NCBI GenBank assembly: GCA_030540085.1
Contig: JAUNWY010000001.1
Span: 258,058 to 322,057 of the forward strand
DNA: 64,000 nucleotides
Direction: 5' to 3'
Origin: Eggerthella sp.
GTDB taxonomy: Bacteria > Actinomycetota > Coriobacteriia > Coriobacteriales > Eggerthellaceae
Numbering within the stretch: the first letter of the stretch is position 1; every line of letters begins with the position of its first letter. Below the pieces are notes generated by a model. It saw nothing but the letters and a program-made list of their open reading frames with translations, was not told where the DNA came from and did not search any database. Positions 28,759 through 37,259 of the stretch are shown here, in pieces. The translations under genes and the position numbers were made by a program.

Positions 28759-30450
28759 GTGGCGCAATCTCGTTTAGCGGAATACCTTGAATCGAAGCAG
28801 TTTCACGTGGCGCTGTTGGTGATCGGTCTTGCGTTTCTGCTAACAGGGGCTTTTCATGGAAACGTGTGGTTCGATGAAAGTTATTCGGTTTCTATAGCAA
28901 ATAATTCTTTCGCTGAGATCTGGGACATTGGATCAGGAGATGTTCATCCTGTTCTGTTTTACTGGGCTCTCCATGTTCTCGAGTCGCTTTTTGGACAAAA
29001 TCTCCTTGTGTACCGCCTGTTTACGGTAGCGGGAATCTTTTCTTTGGCAATACTGGGGTTTGCTGTGATACGGCACGACTTCGGCTGGAAGGCCGGTGTG
29101 CTGTTTAGCTTCTTTTCCTTGTTCACGCCTTACCTTGCTTATATATCGGTCGAAATCCGCATGTACTCTTGGGCAATCTTTTCCGTGATGTTATGCGCTC
29201 TGTATGCGTGGCGCATTGCATGCACCCTGCGCAGCAAAAACCCTAGGGCGGGAGATGGATCTATCAAAGAGGATCAAAAATGGTGGATGGCTTCGGCCTA
29301 CGATGGGGGCAGCCGTCATGAATGGTGCGGTGTGCCATGTAGATGGTGGCTTGTTTTGTTTCTATCGAGCCTTGCGAGCGCCTACTTGCATTATTACGGT
29401 GTACTTGCAGCGTCGTTCATCAACCTATATTTGCTGATCTTCATTATTGTGCGTGCTAAAAAGGCATTGCCGATATTTATAGCAGGGGCGGTAAGCCAAG
29501 TAGCTCTTTATGCTCCTTGGCTCATGGTCTTCAAAAGCCAAGCTGGAGTAGTGTCTGGATCGTATTGGGCGAACGTTTCGTTTCCCCGCACAATAGTGGA
29601 ATGGTTGTTCTACCCAGTTTACACGAGCTATGTGATATTTGCTGATACCTATGGATTTGGGTACGTGGTAATTCTCGCGGTTTGCGCAGTGGTGGCTGCC
29701 GTGTCGGCATTATATGGCTTGGCGAATTGGCTGCGACGTTCCAGGCAGCATGGTTCAGGATCTAAAGATTCCGCTTTCCTGGCAAAACGGGTGCTTGCCC
29801 CCTCTACTCTGCCTGCCGTATGGGGCGTTGGGCTATATGCAAGCGTATTTGCTGCCGCCCTTATGGCTTCTATGATTATGGATTCGCTGATTGTCTACTA
29901 TCGCTATCTTTGCGTAACCGTAGGCCCCTTGCTTCTTGCGGTCTCTATTTGGCTTTCGCGTATGAATTGCAAAATATGCGTACGCGGATTGCTCGCCGCC
30001 TTTCTTGGCGTGTCGATCGTCAACCAGGTACTCTTCGTCCAAGATGCGTACAGCAGCAAAAACGAAGAGCCGCTTGACTATTTGGAGGAAACGGCAAAAT
30101 CCAACAGCCGCCCGCTGGTTCTTTCTTCGGACATCGGGGTTGAAGGGGTTACAGCGGTGGAATGCGAGAACATCAAGCAAACGTTTTTAGCATGGCAGCC
30201 GGGAAATTGGGCTCATGCGTACCAGTCGTATTTTCCGACGCTTACCAGCGTGAAATCGTGGGACGCCGCGCTCGACGGCTATCAAGGTACCTTTATCGTA
30301 CTAGGGCAAACTCAGGTAGAGGGTATTCCGGTTGATGTCCGCGATTTGGAGGCGAGGGACGACGTTGAAGTGACGGATATGAAGACGTTCTATCGCCCCT
30401 ACGAACGCACCTGGTTTACGGTAGCCACCATGGTGAAAAGCAGCAACTGA
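28759..30450 (+). CDS. GT-C family (PMT/ArnT-like) membrane glycosyltransferase
   Basis: This protein of about 563 residues has around ten to twelve hydrophobic helices. The first loop carries the DE motif (WFDESYSVSIANN, about residue 37), followed by DVHPVLFYWALH, both typical of polyprenyl-phosphate-dependent GT-C enzymes of the PMT/GT39 type. The C-terminal 130 residues are soluble and extracytoplasmic. The GTG at 28759 is preferred; a TTG at 28717 is in frame but adds residues without similarity. The acceptor is unknown. An insert of about 50 polar residues (about 165-215) separates two helices. Confidence 0.82.
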   Translation: MAQSRLAEYLESKQFHVALLVIGLAFLLTGAFHGNVWFDESYSVSIANNSFAEIWDIGSGDVHPVLFYWALHVLESLFGQNLLVYRLFTVAGIFSLAILGFAVIRHDFGWKAGVLFSFFSLFTPYLAYISVEIRMYSWAIFSVMLCALYAWRIACTLRSKNPRAGDGSIKEDQKWWMASAYDGGSRHEWCGVPCRWWLVLFLSSLASAYLHYYGVLAASFINLYLLIFIIVRAKKALPIFIAGAVSQVALYAPWLMVFKSQAGVVSGSYWANVSFPRTIVEWLFYPVYTSYVIFADTYGFGYVVILAVCAVVAAVSALYGLANWLRRSRQHGSGSKDSAFLAKRVLAPSTLPAVWGVGLYASVFAAALMASMIMDSLIVYYRYLCVTVGPLLLAVSIWLSRMNCKICVRGLLAAFLGVSIVNQVLFVQDAYSSKNEEPLDYLEETAKSNSRPLVLSSDIGVEGVTAVECENIKQTFLAWQPGNWAHAYQSYFPTLTSVKSWDAALDGYQGTFIVLGQTQVEGIPVDVRDLEARDDVEVTDMKTFYRPYERTWFTVATMVKSSN

Positions 30451-30537
30451 GCATCGTGTGCGTAGATGCACTAAGGCTCACATGTTGATAGTGACGTGCC
30501 CCTGAACATTGAGCCAGCAAACAAAAGCATCTTATGC

Positions 30538-30658
30538 GTAGGTATAACAACGCCCGCACCCGCACAGTAAGCTGCATCCCAAGACTTGAGCATAAAGAAA
30601 CGGGAGGCGGTACAGGCTGCAGGTGCGGGCATCGTTTTGCTTATAGCTCAATACCTAC
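30538..30658. terminator. nested inverted repeats between convergent genes
   Basis: GCCCGCACC (30552-30560) pairs with GGTGCGGGC (30622-30630). Outside it GTAGGTAT (30538-30545) pairs with ATACCTAC (30651-30658), which includes the ldh stop codon. A short TTTT follows the inner right arm. It probably terminates both genes, but the 61-base inner loop is long for a simple terminator. Confidence 0.5.
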
Positions 30659-31614
30659 AGAGAAAAATCGATCTGGTTCAGGGTGTTTTTCAAGGTTTGC
30701 GCAGAAGAATGAAGCAGTTCGGCTTCGTCGATGCTTAGTTGCAGGGGGATAGGGAACTCAACGCCCTTGCTGCCGACGATAGCAGGCAGGCTCATGACAA
30801 CATCGGGAACGCCCTGGACGTCAGCACGGTAATTCGAGACCGTCATGATTGACTTCTGATCACGCACGATTGCTTCACAGATGCGGGTTACGGAAGGGGC
30901 GATGCCGAAATATGTGGCGCGCTTCTTTTCGATGATCTCATAGGCGCTGTTGCGCACGCTTTCTTCGACGGATGCGCGAATCTCGGTGGCGTTTTCGATG
31001 CCGCGCAAGCGGAAGAAGTCGTTGATGGCGATTCCAGAAACGTTCGCTGCGCTCCAAACCGCCAGCTCACTGTCTCCATGCTCGCCAATGATACGAGCGT
31101 GGACATGGCGTGGATCAACGTCGAGCATGTGCCCCAGCGTGTATTTGAGGCGTGCGCTATCGAGTACGGTGCCTGAGCCCATAACACGCTCGCGGGGAAG
31201 GCCCGAAAGCTCCATTACTACCTGCGTGAGGATATCAACCGGGTTCGAAACCACCAAGAAAATGCCATCAAAACCCTGTTCCATAATGCGGGGAACGATG
31301 GTCTTGAAGATTGCGACGTTCTTCTGAACCAGGTCGAGACGCGTTTCGCCTGGTTTTTGGTTGGCGCCCGCGGTGATGATAACGATGGAGGCATCGGAGA
31401 GATCTTCATAGGTGCCAGCGTAGATGTTCATGGGACTGTAGTAAGAAATGCCGTGACTGATGTCGAGCGCTTCGCCTTCGGCTCGGTTGGTGTCTACATC
31501 GATAAGAACCATGTCGGTGAAAAGCTTGCTCTGCATCAGGCTATATGCGGTGGTGGATCCCACAAAGCCGCAGCCGATAACTGCAACCTTCCTTCCGTTA
31601 AGTGAATTGCTCAT
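30655..31614 (-). CDS. ldh: L-lactate dehydrogenase
   Basis: This 319-residue NAD-dependent enzyme interconverts pyruvate and L-lactate. The ATG at 31614 has AGAGAGG 7 bases upstream. The Rossmann start is KVAVIGCGFVGSTTAYSL. The substrate loop reads AGANQKPGETRLDLV, where glutamine marks lactate rather than malate specificity. The active histidine is in IIGEHGDSE, and the second arginine in DSARLKYTLG. It is a single gene, transcribed against replication, and divergent from amt. Confidence 0.95.
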   Translation of the reverse strand: MSNSLNGRKVAVIGCGFVGSTTAYSLMQSKLFTDMVLIDVDTNRAEGEALDISHGISYYSPMNIYAGTYEDLSDASIVIITAGANQKPGETRLDLVQKNVAIFKTIVPRIMEQGFDGIFLVVSNPVDILTQVVMELSGLPRERVMGSGTVLDSARLKYTLGHMLDVDPRHVHARIIGEHGDSELAVWSAANVSGIAINDFFRLRGIENATEIRASVEESVRNSAYEIIEKKRATYFGIAPSVTRICEAIVRDQKSIMTVSNYRADVQGVPDVVMSLPAIVGSKGVEFPIPLQLSIDEAELLHSSAQTLKNTLNQIDFSL

Positions 31615-31712
31615 AAAGGAACCTCTCTCTGTTTTGACTAGCAAGGTATGGCAACGGAACTATAGGTGTGTCCCGTTTCCTTCACATTGCGTTGTCATTT
31701 CCTTTGCATGGA

Positions 31713-31823
31713 CGTTGATTCAAAAGGCTGTTACGTGAATCAACGAAACCTAAGGGAAAACAAGTGCTTCCTAGAATAACCGTTGTTACGAGCTCCCCTC
31801 CCCCTGAAAAGCTTTCTCGTAAC
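31713..31823 (+). promoter_or_regulatory. two-hairpin leader upstream of amt
   Basis: CGTTGATTCA (31713-31722) pairs perfectly with TGAATCAACG (31736-31745), 10 bp. Further on GTTACGAG (31785-31792) pairs with CTCGTAAC (31816-31823), and the ribosome site GGAAAGGAAG begins right after. The second hairpin could affect translation start. No known riboswitch class is recognised. The alternative is that the first is an operator for a dimeric regulator. Confidence 0.45.
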
Positions 31824-31837
31824 GGAAAGGAAGAGCC

Positions 31838-33172
31838 ATGTATGATCCCGGAACAACAACATTCATGATTATGAGTTGCGCCTTGGTCTTGATGATGGGC
31901 CCAGCGCTGGCCCTGTTCTACGGAGGCCTTTCAAGAAGAAAGAACGTAGTTAACACCATGCTCATGTGCGTGATGGCGATGGGTGCGGTGGGCTGCCTTT
32001 GGTCAGTTCTCGGTGATTCCATCGCATATGGCGGACCCGATGCTTTCGATGAGGATGGCAACCTGGTCAATGTCGCTGCGCTGTTTGCGGGCGGTTTCGA
32101 CAGGCTATTCTCCTCATGGTCTCTTGCCGAAATGATCGACGCTCTTTCAGCGGTGCCGGAAAACGCAATCTATGCAGACGTGGCGGTAGGTACCTATCCC
32201 GGCTTAGTTGATGTTGCTTTCCAGGCAGCGTTCGCGATGGTTACCGCTGCAATTGTTACGGGCTCCTTGGCGGGTCGCATGAAGTTCGGAGCTCTCACTT
32301 TCATTCTGGTGGTGTGGTCGATGGTGGTGTATGCCCCAATGGCTCATATGGTTTGGGGTTCTGGCCTTATTGGCAACGAAAACGCAATTGGCGCTATCGA
32401 TTTTGCGGGCGGTACGGCAGTACATATCTGTTCTGGCTTGGGCGGCCTTGTTTTGGCGTTGATTTTGGGCAAGCGCATGGGTTTCGAGATTCATGTGGTG
32501 CGCCCGCATAACGTACCTGCGGTGATGCTGGGCTGCGGCCTTCTATTCGTTGGATGGTTCGGCTTCAATGGCGGTTCCGCATTGGCTGCCGATGGATACG
32601 CCGCTTTGGCCATCTGCAATACCCTTCTTGCTGGTTGCGCTGCTTCAGCAAGCTGGCTTGTTGTTGAGCGCATCGTAACGGGCAAGCCAACCTTGGTTGG
32701 TGGATGCACGGGCATTCTTGCTGGCTTGGTGGTAATTACTCCTGCCTGCGGATTCGTTGACCCCATGATTGCGATTGTCATGGGCATTATCGTATCGCCC
32801 ATCTGCTACTTCTTTATTGCCGTATTAAAGCGCAAGCTTGGTTGGGACGACGCCCTAGACGCTTTTGGATGCCATGGCGTAGGAGGCATCGTCGGCTGCA
32901 TTTTAACGGGCATCTTCGCGCTTCCCGAACTTTCCTTCAATGGGCTTGGCGGCTTGCTATATACCGGCGACCCAACCCTGCTCATAAATCAGTGCCTCTC
33001 CGTGTTGGTAACAGTGGTGTATGTGGGCATTGCCACGGCGATTATCGGATTTGTGGCCAAAGCGCTCTTCGGCGGCAGCTTGCGTGTTGGCAAAGATGAG
33101 GAAACGCGCGGCTTGGATACTACCGTACACGGCGAGTCCGGCTATCCCTCGTTCACTGGCCTTGATCAGTAA
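31838..33172 (+). CDS. amt: ammonium transporter Amt
   Basis: This 444-residue inner-membrane channel conducts ammonium/ammonia. It has eleven hydrophobic helices and the family signatures [36 protein letters not shown] and [20 protein letters not shown]. The pore twin histidines (in GTAVHI and FGCHGV) are both present. There is no signal peptide, as in most Gram-positive Amt proteins. An unusual loop of about 50 residues ([17 protein letters not shown] onward) follows helix 2. It is paired with a PII gene 14 bases downstream, the standard amtB-glnK arrangement. Confidence 0.96.
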   Translation: MYDPGTTTFMIMSCALVLMMGPALALFYGGLSRRKNVVNTMLMCVMAMGAVGCLWSVLGDSIAYGGPDAFDEDGNLVNVAALFAGGFDRLFSSWSLAEMIDALSAVPENAIYADVAVGTYPGLVDVAFQAAFAMVTAAIVTGSLAGRMKFGALTFILVVWSMVVYAPMAHMVWGSGLIGNENAIGAIDFAGGTAVHICSGLGGLVLALILGKRMGFEIHVVRPHNVPAVMLGCGLLFVGWFGFNGGSALAADGYAALAICNTLLAGCAASASWLVVERIVTGKPTLVGGCTGILAGLVVITPACGFVDPMIAIVMGIIVSPICYFFIAVLKRKLGWDDALDAFGCHGVGGIVGCILTGIFALPELSFNGLGGLLYTGDPTLLINQCLSVLVTVVYVGIATAIIGFVAKALFGGSLRVGKDEETRGLDTTVHGESGYPSFTGLDQ

Positions 33173-33186
33173 AAGGAGCTCCCATT

Positions 33187-33525
33187 ATGAAGAAAATCGA
33201 CGCAATAGTGCGCACATCAAAGCTCGAACCGCTCAAAGAGGCTCTGTTTCAGGCGGGTGTTAAGGGCATGACCGTTTCAGAAGTTCAAGGCTGCGGAAAC
33301 CAGCATGGATGGAAAGAGTATTTCCGCGGTTCTGAGGTGATGGTAAACACTCTGCCAAAAATCAAATTCGAGATTGTTGCCGAAGACGATGCGGTGGAAA
33401 CCCTGGTTGAGGTTATAGCCTCAGCGGGGCGCACGGGAGCAGTAGGCGACGGCAAGATATTCGTAATGCCCGTGGAAGAGGTAGTGCGTATTCGCACCTC
33501 ACAGCGTGGGTCTGAGGCGGTGTAA
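33187..33525 (+). CDS. glnK: nitrogen regulatory protein PII (GlnK-like) without the modified tyrosine
   Basis: This 112-residue PII trimer subunit senses 2-oxoglutarate and ATP/ADP and plugs the Amt channel. Start [20 protein letters not shown] and end [19 protein letters not shown] are standard. The T-loop reads [20 protein letters not shown]. Aligned to other PII proteins, Tyr51, the uridylylation or adenylylation site, is valine, and Tyr46 is phenylalanine. Control would therefore be by ligands alone. AAAGGAG precedes the ATG. Confidence 0.95.
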   Translation: MKKIDAIVRTSKLEPLKEALFQAGVKGMTVSEVQGCGNQHGWKEYFRGSEVMVNTLPKIKFEIVAEDDAVETLVEVIASAGRTGAVGDGKIFVMPVEEVVRIRTSQRGSEAV

Positions 33526-33572
33526 CACGGGCAACGCATGTGAAATATAGGCAATGGCCTGGTGATATGCAG

Positions 33573-33604
33573 GGGGTTCCATCCTGTTCACAGGATGGAA
33601 CCCC
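33573..33604. terminator. perfect 14-bp hairpin after the PII gene
   Basis: GGGGTTCCATCCTG (33573-33586) pairs with CAGGATGGAACCCC (33591-33604) around TTCA. There is no T-run afterwards, so termination would be weak or Rho-dependent; it may instead protect the 3' end. Confidence 0.6.
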
Positions 33605-33743
33605 AGAAGTTAAGAAGTGTACACCGTTAGGCAAACAACCCTTTATGACCCCGAAATAAACCTGAAATGCCAGTTCGCATAATGAGGTCAAGCGATAGGA
33701 CATCGCAGGCAAAGCGAAGCGAACAACGAGCGAGGAGACACAA

Positions 33744-34883
33744 ATGAGTTACCCAGCAATTGATTTCCTTTACCTCAATGAAGAAGACATGATCAAGGCC
33801 GGAGTTATGAATATCTCCGATTGTATCGACACTATGGAAGAGGTATTGAAGTGCCTGCGTGTGGGCGACTTCATGATGGGTGGCAAGGATGGCACCTCGC
33901 ATGGATGCATGGTTACCTTCCCTGAAACTTCCCCCTTCCCGAACATGCCAACCAATAAGGGCGAGGATCGTCGTTTCATGGCGATGCCCGCGTACTTGGG
34001 CGGCCCCTTCGATATGGCGGGTTGCAAGTGGTATGGCTCTAACACGGCAAACAAGGAAAAGGGCCTTCCTCGTTCCATCCTCATGGTGATGTTGAACGAC
34101 AAGGATACCGGCGCACCTATCGCGTTGCTTTCCGCAAACCTTCTTTCCGCTTATCGAACGGGCGGCATTCCCGGTGTTGGCATTCGTCATCTTGCTCGTA
34201 AGGATTCAAAGGTGTTGGGCATTTACGGCCCGGGCGGTATGAGCCGCACCGCTATCGACGCCTTCGCCGCCGAGTGTCCCGAGATGGATACGGTGAAGAT
34301 CAAGGGCCGCAGCCAGCGTGGTATCGATGGCTATATCGCTTATGTAAAGGAAAAGCATCCTCAGTTCACCGCCATTGAAGTGGTCGATTCCCTGGAAGCT
34401 TTGGTGCGTGATTCCGACTGCGTGTATTTCGGCGCAACGGCAACCTCTGATCCCAATACCTACGCAAAGGTGATGGGTGAATGGGTGAAGCCCGGTGCTT
34501 TCATCGTTGGCACCTCTGCCTACGACGTGGAAGACCAGTTCCTTATCGATAAGTGCAAGCTGGTAGTAGACGACATCGGTCTTTACGATGCGTGGGCTCA
34601 GGAGTATCCGTACCCGACTTTCGGCTATGGCATGGACATTTTTGGCTGCAAGTTCACCGATATGGTTCATGACGACCTTATTACACGCGATCGCATCATT
34701 TCAATGGGCGACATCCTCCTGGGAAAGAGCGCAGGCCGCGAAAGCGATGATCAGATTATCACCATGAGCGTTGGCGGAATGCCTGTCGAGGATGTTGCGT
34801 GGGGCAAGTACTGCTACGACAACGCTGTGAAGATGGGAATCGGTACCAAGCTTCATCTGTGGGATGCACCCACCTTTGCATAA
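33744..34883 (+). CDS. ornithine cyclodeaminase / mu-crystallin family enzyme
   Basis: This 379-residue NAD(P)-binding protein belongs to the ornithine cyclodeaminase/mu-crystallin family. Evidence is a substrate-binding start (MPAYLGGPFDMAGCKWYGSN with lysine), LSANLLSAYRTGGIPGVG, and the Rossmann loop LGIYGPGGMSRTAIDAF. Then follow GATATSDPN and GAFIVGTSAYD. Family members make proline from ornithine or reduce imines; related proteins are annotated as a tyramine oxidase subunit, which I cannot confirm. GAGGAG precedes the ATG. It leads a run of oxidase genes and is separated from them by a hairpin, so it may be expressed at a higher level. Confidence 0.85.
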   Translation: MSYPAIDFLYLNEEDMIKAGVMNISDCIDTMEEVLKCLRVGDFMMGGKDGTSHGCMVTFPETSPFPNMPTNKGEDRRFMAMPAYLGGPFDMAGCKWYGSNTANKEKGLPRSILMVMLNDKDTGAPIALLSANLLSAYRTGGIPGVGIRHLARKDSKVLGIYGPGGMSRTAIDAFAAECPEMDTVKIKGRSQRGIDGYIAYVKEKHPQFTAIEVVDSLEALVRDSDCVYFGATATSDPNTYAKVMGEWVKPGAFIVGTSAYDVEDQFLIDKCKLVVDDIGLYDAWAQEYPYPTFGYGMDIFGCKFTDMVHDDLITRDRIISMGDILLGKSAGRESDDQIITMSVGGMPVEDVAWGKYCYDNAVKMGIGTKLHLWDAPTFA

Positions 34884-34927
34884 ACCAGCCATTTTCTAAG
34901 GGCTTGTTATGGCCCACTCTCACTTCT

Positions 34928-34962
34928 GGTGCCGCGACTACTCTCAAGTCGCGGCACCTATT
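34928..34962 (+). terminator. hairpin between the cyclodeaminase gene and the oxidase genes
   Basis: GGTGCCGCGACT (34928-34939) pairs perfectly with AGTCGCGGCACC (34947-34958), followed by TATT. The T-run is weak, so partial read-through into the oxidase genes is plausible. Confidence 0.65.
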
Positions 34963-34981
34963 CTAAAGGTAAGGACATGGT

Positions 34982-35308
34982 ATGTCTCAACGAATTGCTG
35001 AACACCCGATTTTAGGGAAACCGGAAAAGGGCGAGCTTGTCGAATTCTTCTACGATGGCAAGCCGTTGAAAGGGTATGAGGGGGAACCGATAGCTGCCGC
35101 GCTGAAGGCGGCGGGCGTGATGGTTCACCGCCATACCACCAAGCTCGATAGGCCACGTGGCGTGTTCTGTGCTATTGGCCGCTGTACCGACTGCGTAATG
35201 GTGGTGAATGGGCAGCCTAATGTGCGCACATGCATTACCCCTGTTGAAGCAGGGATGTCTGTTCAGACCCAGTACGGTGTGGCCGCCAAGCCGGTCGAAG
35301 AGCAATAG
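34982..35308 (+). CDS. 2Fe-2S ferredoxin-like small subunit of an amine/opine-type oxidase
   Basis: This 108-residue protein has the Fer2_4 pattern of sarcosine oxidase alpha N-terminus, HcnA and opine oxidase small subunits. Cysteines C-x4-C-x2-C (VFCAIGRCTDCVMVV) are followed by a fourth in RTCITPV, binding one [2Fe-2S] cluster. It starts IAEHPILGKPEKGELVEF, typical of the family. Eleven bases separate it from the FAD subunit, so the two are made together. Confidence 0.9.
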   Translation: MSQRIAEHPILGKPEKGELVEFFYDGKPLKGYEGEPIAAALKAAGVMVHRHTTKLDRPRGVFCAIGRCTDCVMVVNGQPNVRTCITPVEAGMSVQTQYGVAAKPVEEQ

Positions 35309-35319
35309 GGAGGTAAACC

Positions 35320-36906
35320 ATGAAACGATACGACTTGATTGTTGTTGGTGCTGGCCCTTCCGGCTTGTGCGCTGCGATTCAAGCTGCCCGCTACGGTCTT
35401 GAAGTGGTGGTATTTGACGAGAACGCGCGTCCTGGCGGTCAGCTGTTCAAGCAGATCCACAAGTTCTTCGGGTCAAAAGAGCATGGAGCAAAACTGCGTG
35501 GCATCACTATCGGGGAAAACCTGCTGGCGGAAGCGGCAGAGGCAGGTGTCCAGGTAGAGCTCAACAGCGTGGTTATGGGTATCTTCCCCGAAAAAGAGGT
35601 ACTGGTACATCGAGAGGATCGCACCGAACATTACAAGGCTGACGCCATCATCGTTGCGACGGGCGCGTCGGAAAATGCCGTCACCTTCGACGGATGGACG
35701 CTGCCCGGTGTCATTGGTGCCGGCGCTGCCCAGATGTTCATGAATCTCAACGGCGTTCGCCCTGGTAACAAGGTTCTTATGCTTGGCACGGGCAACGTTG
35801 GTTTGGTGGTAAGTTACCAGCTTCTGCAAGCAGGGTGCGAAGTGGTCGCCCTGGTTGATGCGGGCACTCGCGTTGGTGGCTACGGCGTTCATGCATCGAA
35901 GCTGGCACGTACGGGCGTGCCGTTCTACACCTCCCACACCATCAAGAAGGCCGAGGGCGAAGATCATGTGACAGGCGTTGTCATCGCGGAGGTTGACAGC
36001 CACTTCCAATTCATCGAAGGCACCGAAAAGCACTTCGACGTCGACACCATTTGCTTGGCGGTGGGCCTTTCGCCCCAGTCGCAATTGCTTGACATGGCTG
36101 GCTGCGATATGGCTGAGCGCGGTGGTCGCGTTCCTGTAAGCGACGAAACGTGCGCCACCTCTGAGCCGGGCATTTTCGTTGCAGGTGACGCGGCAGGCAT
36201 TGAAGAGGCAAGCTCTGCCATGATCGAGGGTCGCATCGCTGCAGTATCTGCCGCAGAGTTCCTAGGCTTCATCGATGCCGACAACGCGGCAGCAGATAGG
36301 CAGGAGCACTATAAGGCGCTTGACCGTTTGCGTATCGGCATGTTCGCCCCGCAGAATCGCGGGAAGGTGTTCACCGAAACGGAAGAAGGCATCCCTCTTT
36401 CTCAAAGTTTGCTGAAGCGTGGTTACGTGACCGATGAAGAGGTTGATTCCTTTGGCGGCGTGAAGCATGCCGAAGGGTGGCATGCGGTAGTGGAGTGCAC
36501 TCAGAACATCCCGTGCAATCCTTGCCAGGACGTGTGCCCGCGCCATTGCATCAATGTTGGTTCGAACATCACCATCTTGCCCACCATCAACACCGAGGCA
36601 AAGTGCAGCAACTGCGGTAAATGCGTAGCTTTCTGCCCTGGCCAGGCGATCTTCCTGGTGAATGAGGATATGGGCGATGGCACAGCGCAGATAACGCTTC
36701 CTTACGAATTCCTGCCTTTACCTGAAGCGGGCACAAAAGGTAAAGCGCTCGACCGAAGCGGCAAGCCGGTGTGCGAAGCCGAAGTGGTGAAGGTTATGAA
36801 CCCGAAGGCGTTCGACCATACGGCGCTCCTTACTATGAGCGTGCCCAAGGAATTCGTTCACCAGGCCCGCTTCTTCAAGGCATCTGCCGAAGCCCTAACC
36901 GCGTAA
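35320..36906 (+). CDS. FAD/NAD(P)-binding oxidoreductase subunit with C-terminal ferredoxin domain
   Basis: This 528-residue subunit starts with an FAD dinucleotide fold (DLIVVGAGPSGLCAA) and the ARPGGQLFKQIHKFFG segment typical of HcnB/NoxA-type subunits. A second nucleotide fold (VLMLGTGNVGLVVSYQLL) and an FAD end motif (GIFVAGDAAGIEEAS) follow. From about residue 393, extra cysteines appear: IPCNPCQDVCPRHC and then CSNCGKCVAFCPG (about 429). The second is a classical [4Fe-4S] site; the first is a C-x2-C-x3-C-x3-C variant. This ferredoxin-like part is absent from simple opine oxidases, so electrons may pass to a ferredoxin or quinone pathway. GGGAGG precedes the ATG. Confidence 0.9.
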   Translation: MKRYDLIVVGAGPSGLCAAIQAARYGLEVVVFDENARPGGQLFKQIHKFFGSKEHGAKLRGITIGENLLAEAAEAGVQVELNSVVMGIFPEKEVLVHREDRTEHYKADAIIVATGASENAVTFDGWTLPGVIGAGAAQMFMNLNGVRPGNKVLMLGTGNVGLVVSYQLLQAGCEVVALVDAGTRVGGYGVHASKLARTGVPFYTSHTIKKAEGEDHVTGVVIAEVDSHFQFIEGTEKHFDVDTICLAVGLSPQSQLLDMAGCDMAERGGRVPVSDETCATSEPGIFVAGDAAGIEEASSAMIEGRIAAVSAAEFLGFIDADNAAADRQEHYKALDRLRIGMFAPQNRGKVFTETEEGIPLSQSLLKRGYVTDEEVDSFGGVKHAEGWHAVVECTQNIPCNPCQDVCPRHCINVGSNITILPTINTEAKCSNCGKCVAFCPGQAIFLVNEDMGDGTAQITLPYEFLPLPEAGTKGKALDRSGKPVCEAEVVKVMNPKAFDHTALLTMSVPKEFVHQARFFKASAEALTA

Positions 36907-36923
36907 GAGAAGAGGAATGCACC

Positions 36924-37247
36924 ATGGAAACCACTCCCACTATTCGCAGGCTTTCTGCAGAGCCGTTTAAGCCTGAACCTGATGATGATTTGATTGTGTG
37001 TCGATGCGAAGAGGTAACCAAAGGCGAGCTGCGTCGAGCTGTTCATGAGGGCCTTTATCGCTTCCCGGAGGTCCGCCGTTTTACCCGTTGCGCTATGGGG
37101 CTCTGCCAGGGTCGTACGTGCACGAAGCTGGTGAAGGGGATTCTTTCCCGCGAGCTTGGCTGCACGATAGAAGACTTGCAGAATCCCCATGCGCGTTCAC
37201 CGCAACGTCCCTTGCAAATGCAAGAGCTGGGCAATGAGCGATTCTAG
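36924..37247 (+). CDS. BFD-like [2Fe-2S] protein, oxidase subunit
   Basis: This 107-residue protein has the bacterioferritin-associated-ferredoxin pattern: CRCEEVTKGELRRAV, then RCAMGLCQGRTCTKLV, giving C-x-C and C-x4-C ligands for one [2Fe-2S] cluster. In related systems this domain is the C-terminus of the FAD subunit (NoxA, OoxA, HcnB). Here it is a separate gene 17 bases after that subunit. The ATG at 36924 has AGAGGA upstream; the frame's earlier start would overlap the previous gene by 130 bases. Confidence 0.88.
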   Translation: METTPTIRRLSAEPFKPEPDDDLIVCRCEEVTKGELRRAVHEGLYRFPEVRRFTRCAMGLCQGRTCTKLVKGILSRELGCTIEDLQNPHARSPQRPLQMQELGNERF

Positions 37248-37259
37248 AAGGAGCAAGCG

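Noticed and set aside
28800..28810. GTTTCACGTGG as a parS site
   Set aside because: Only the left half and centre match; the right half does not.
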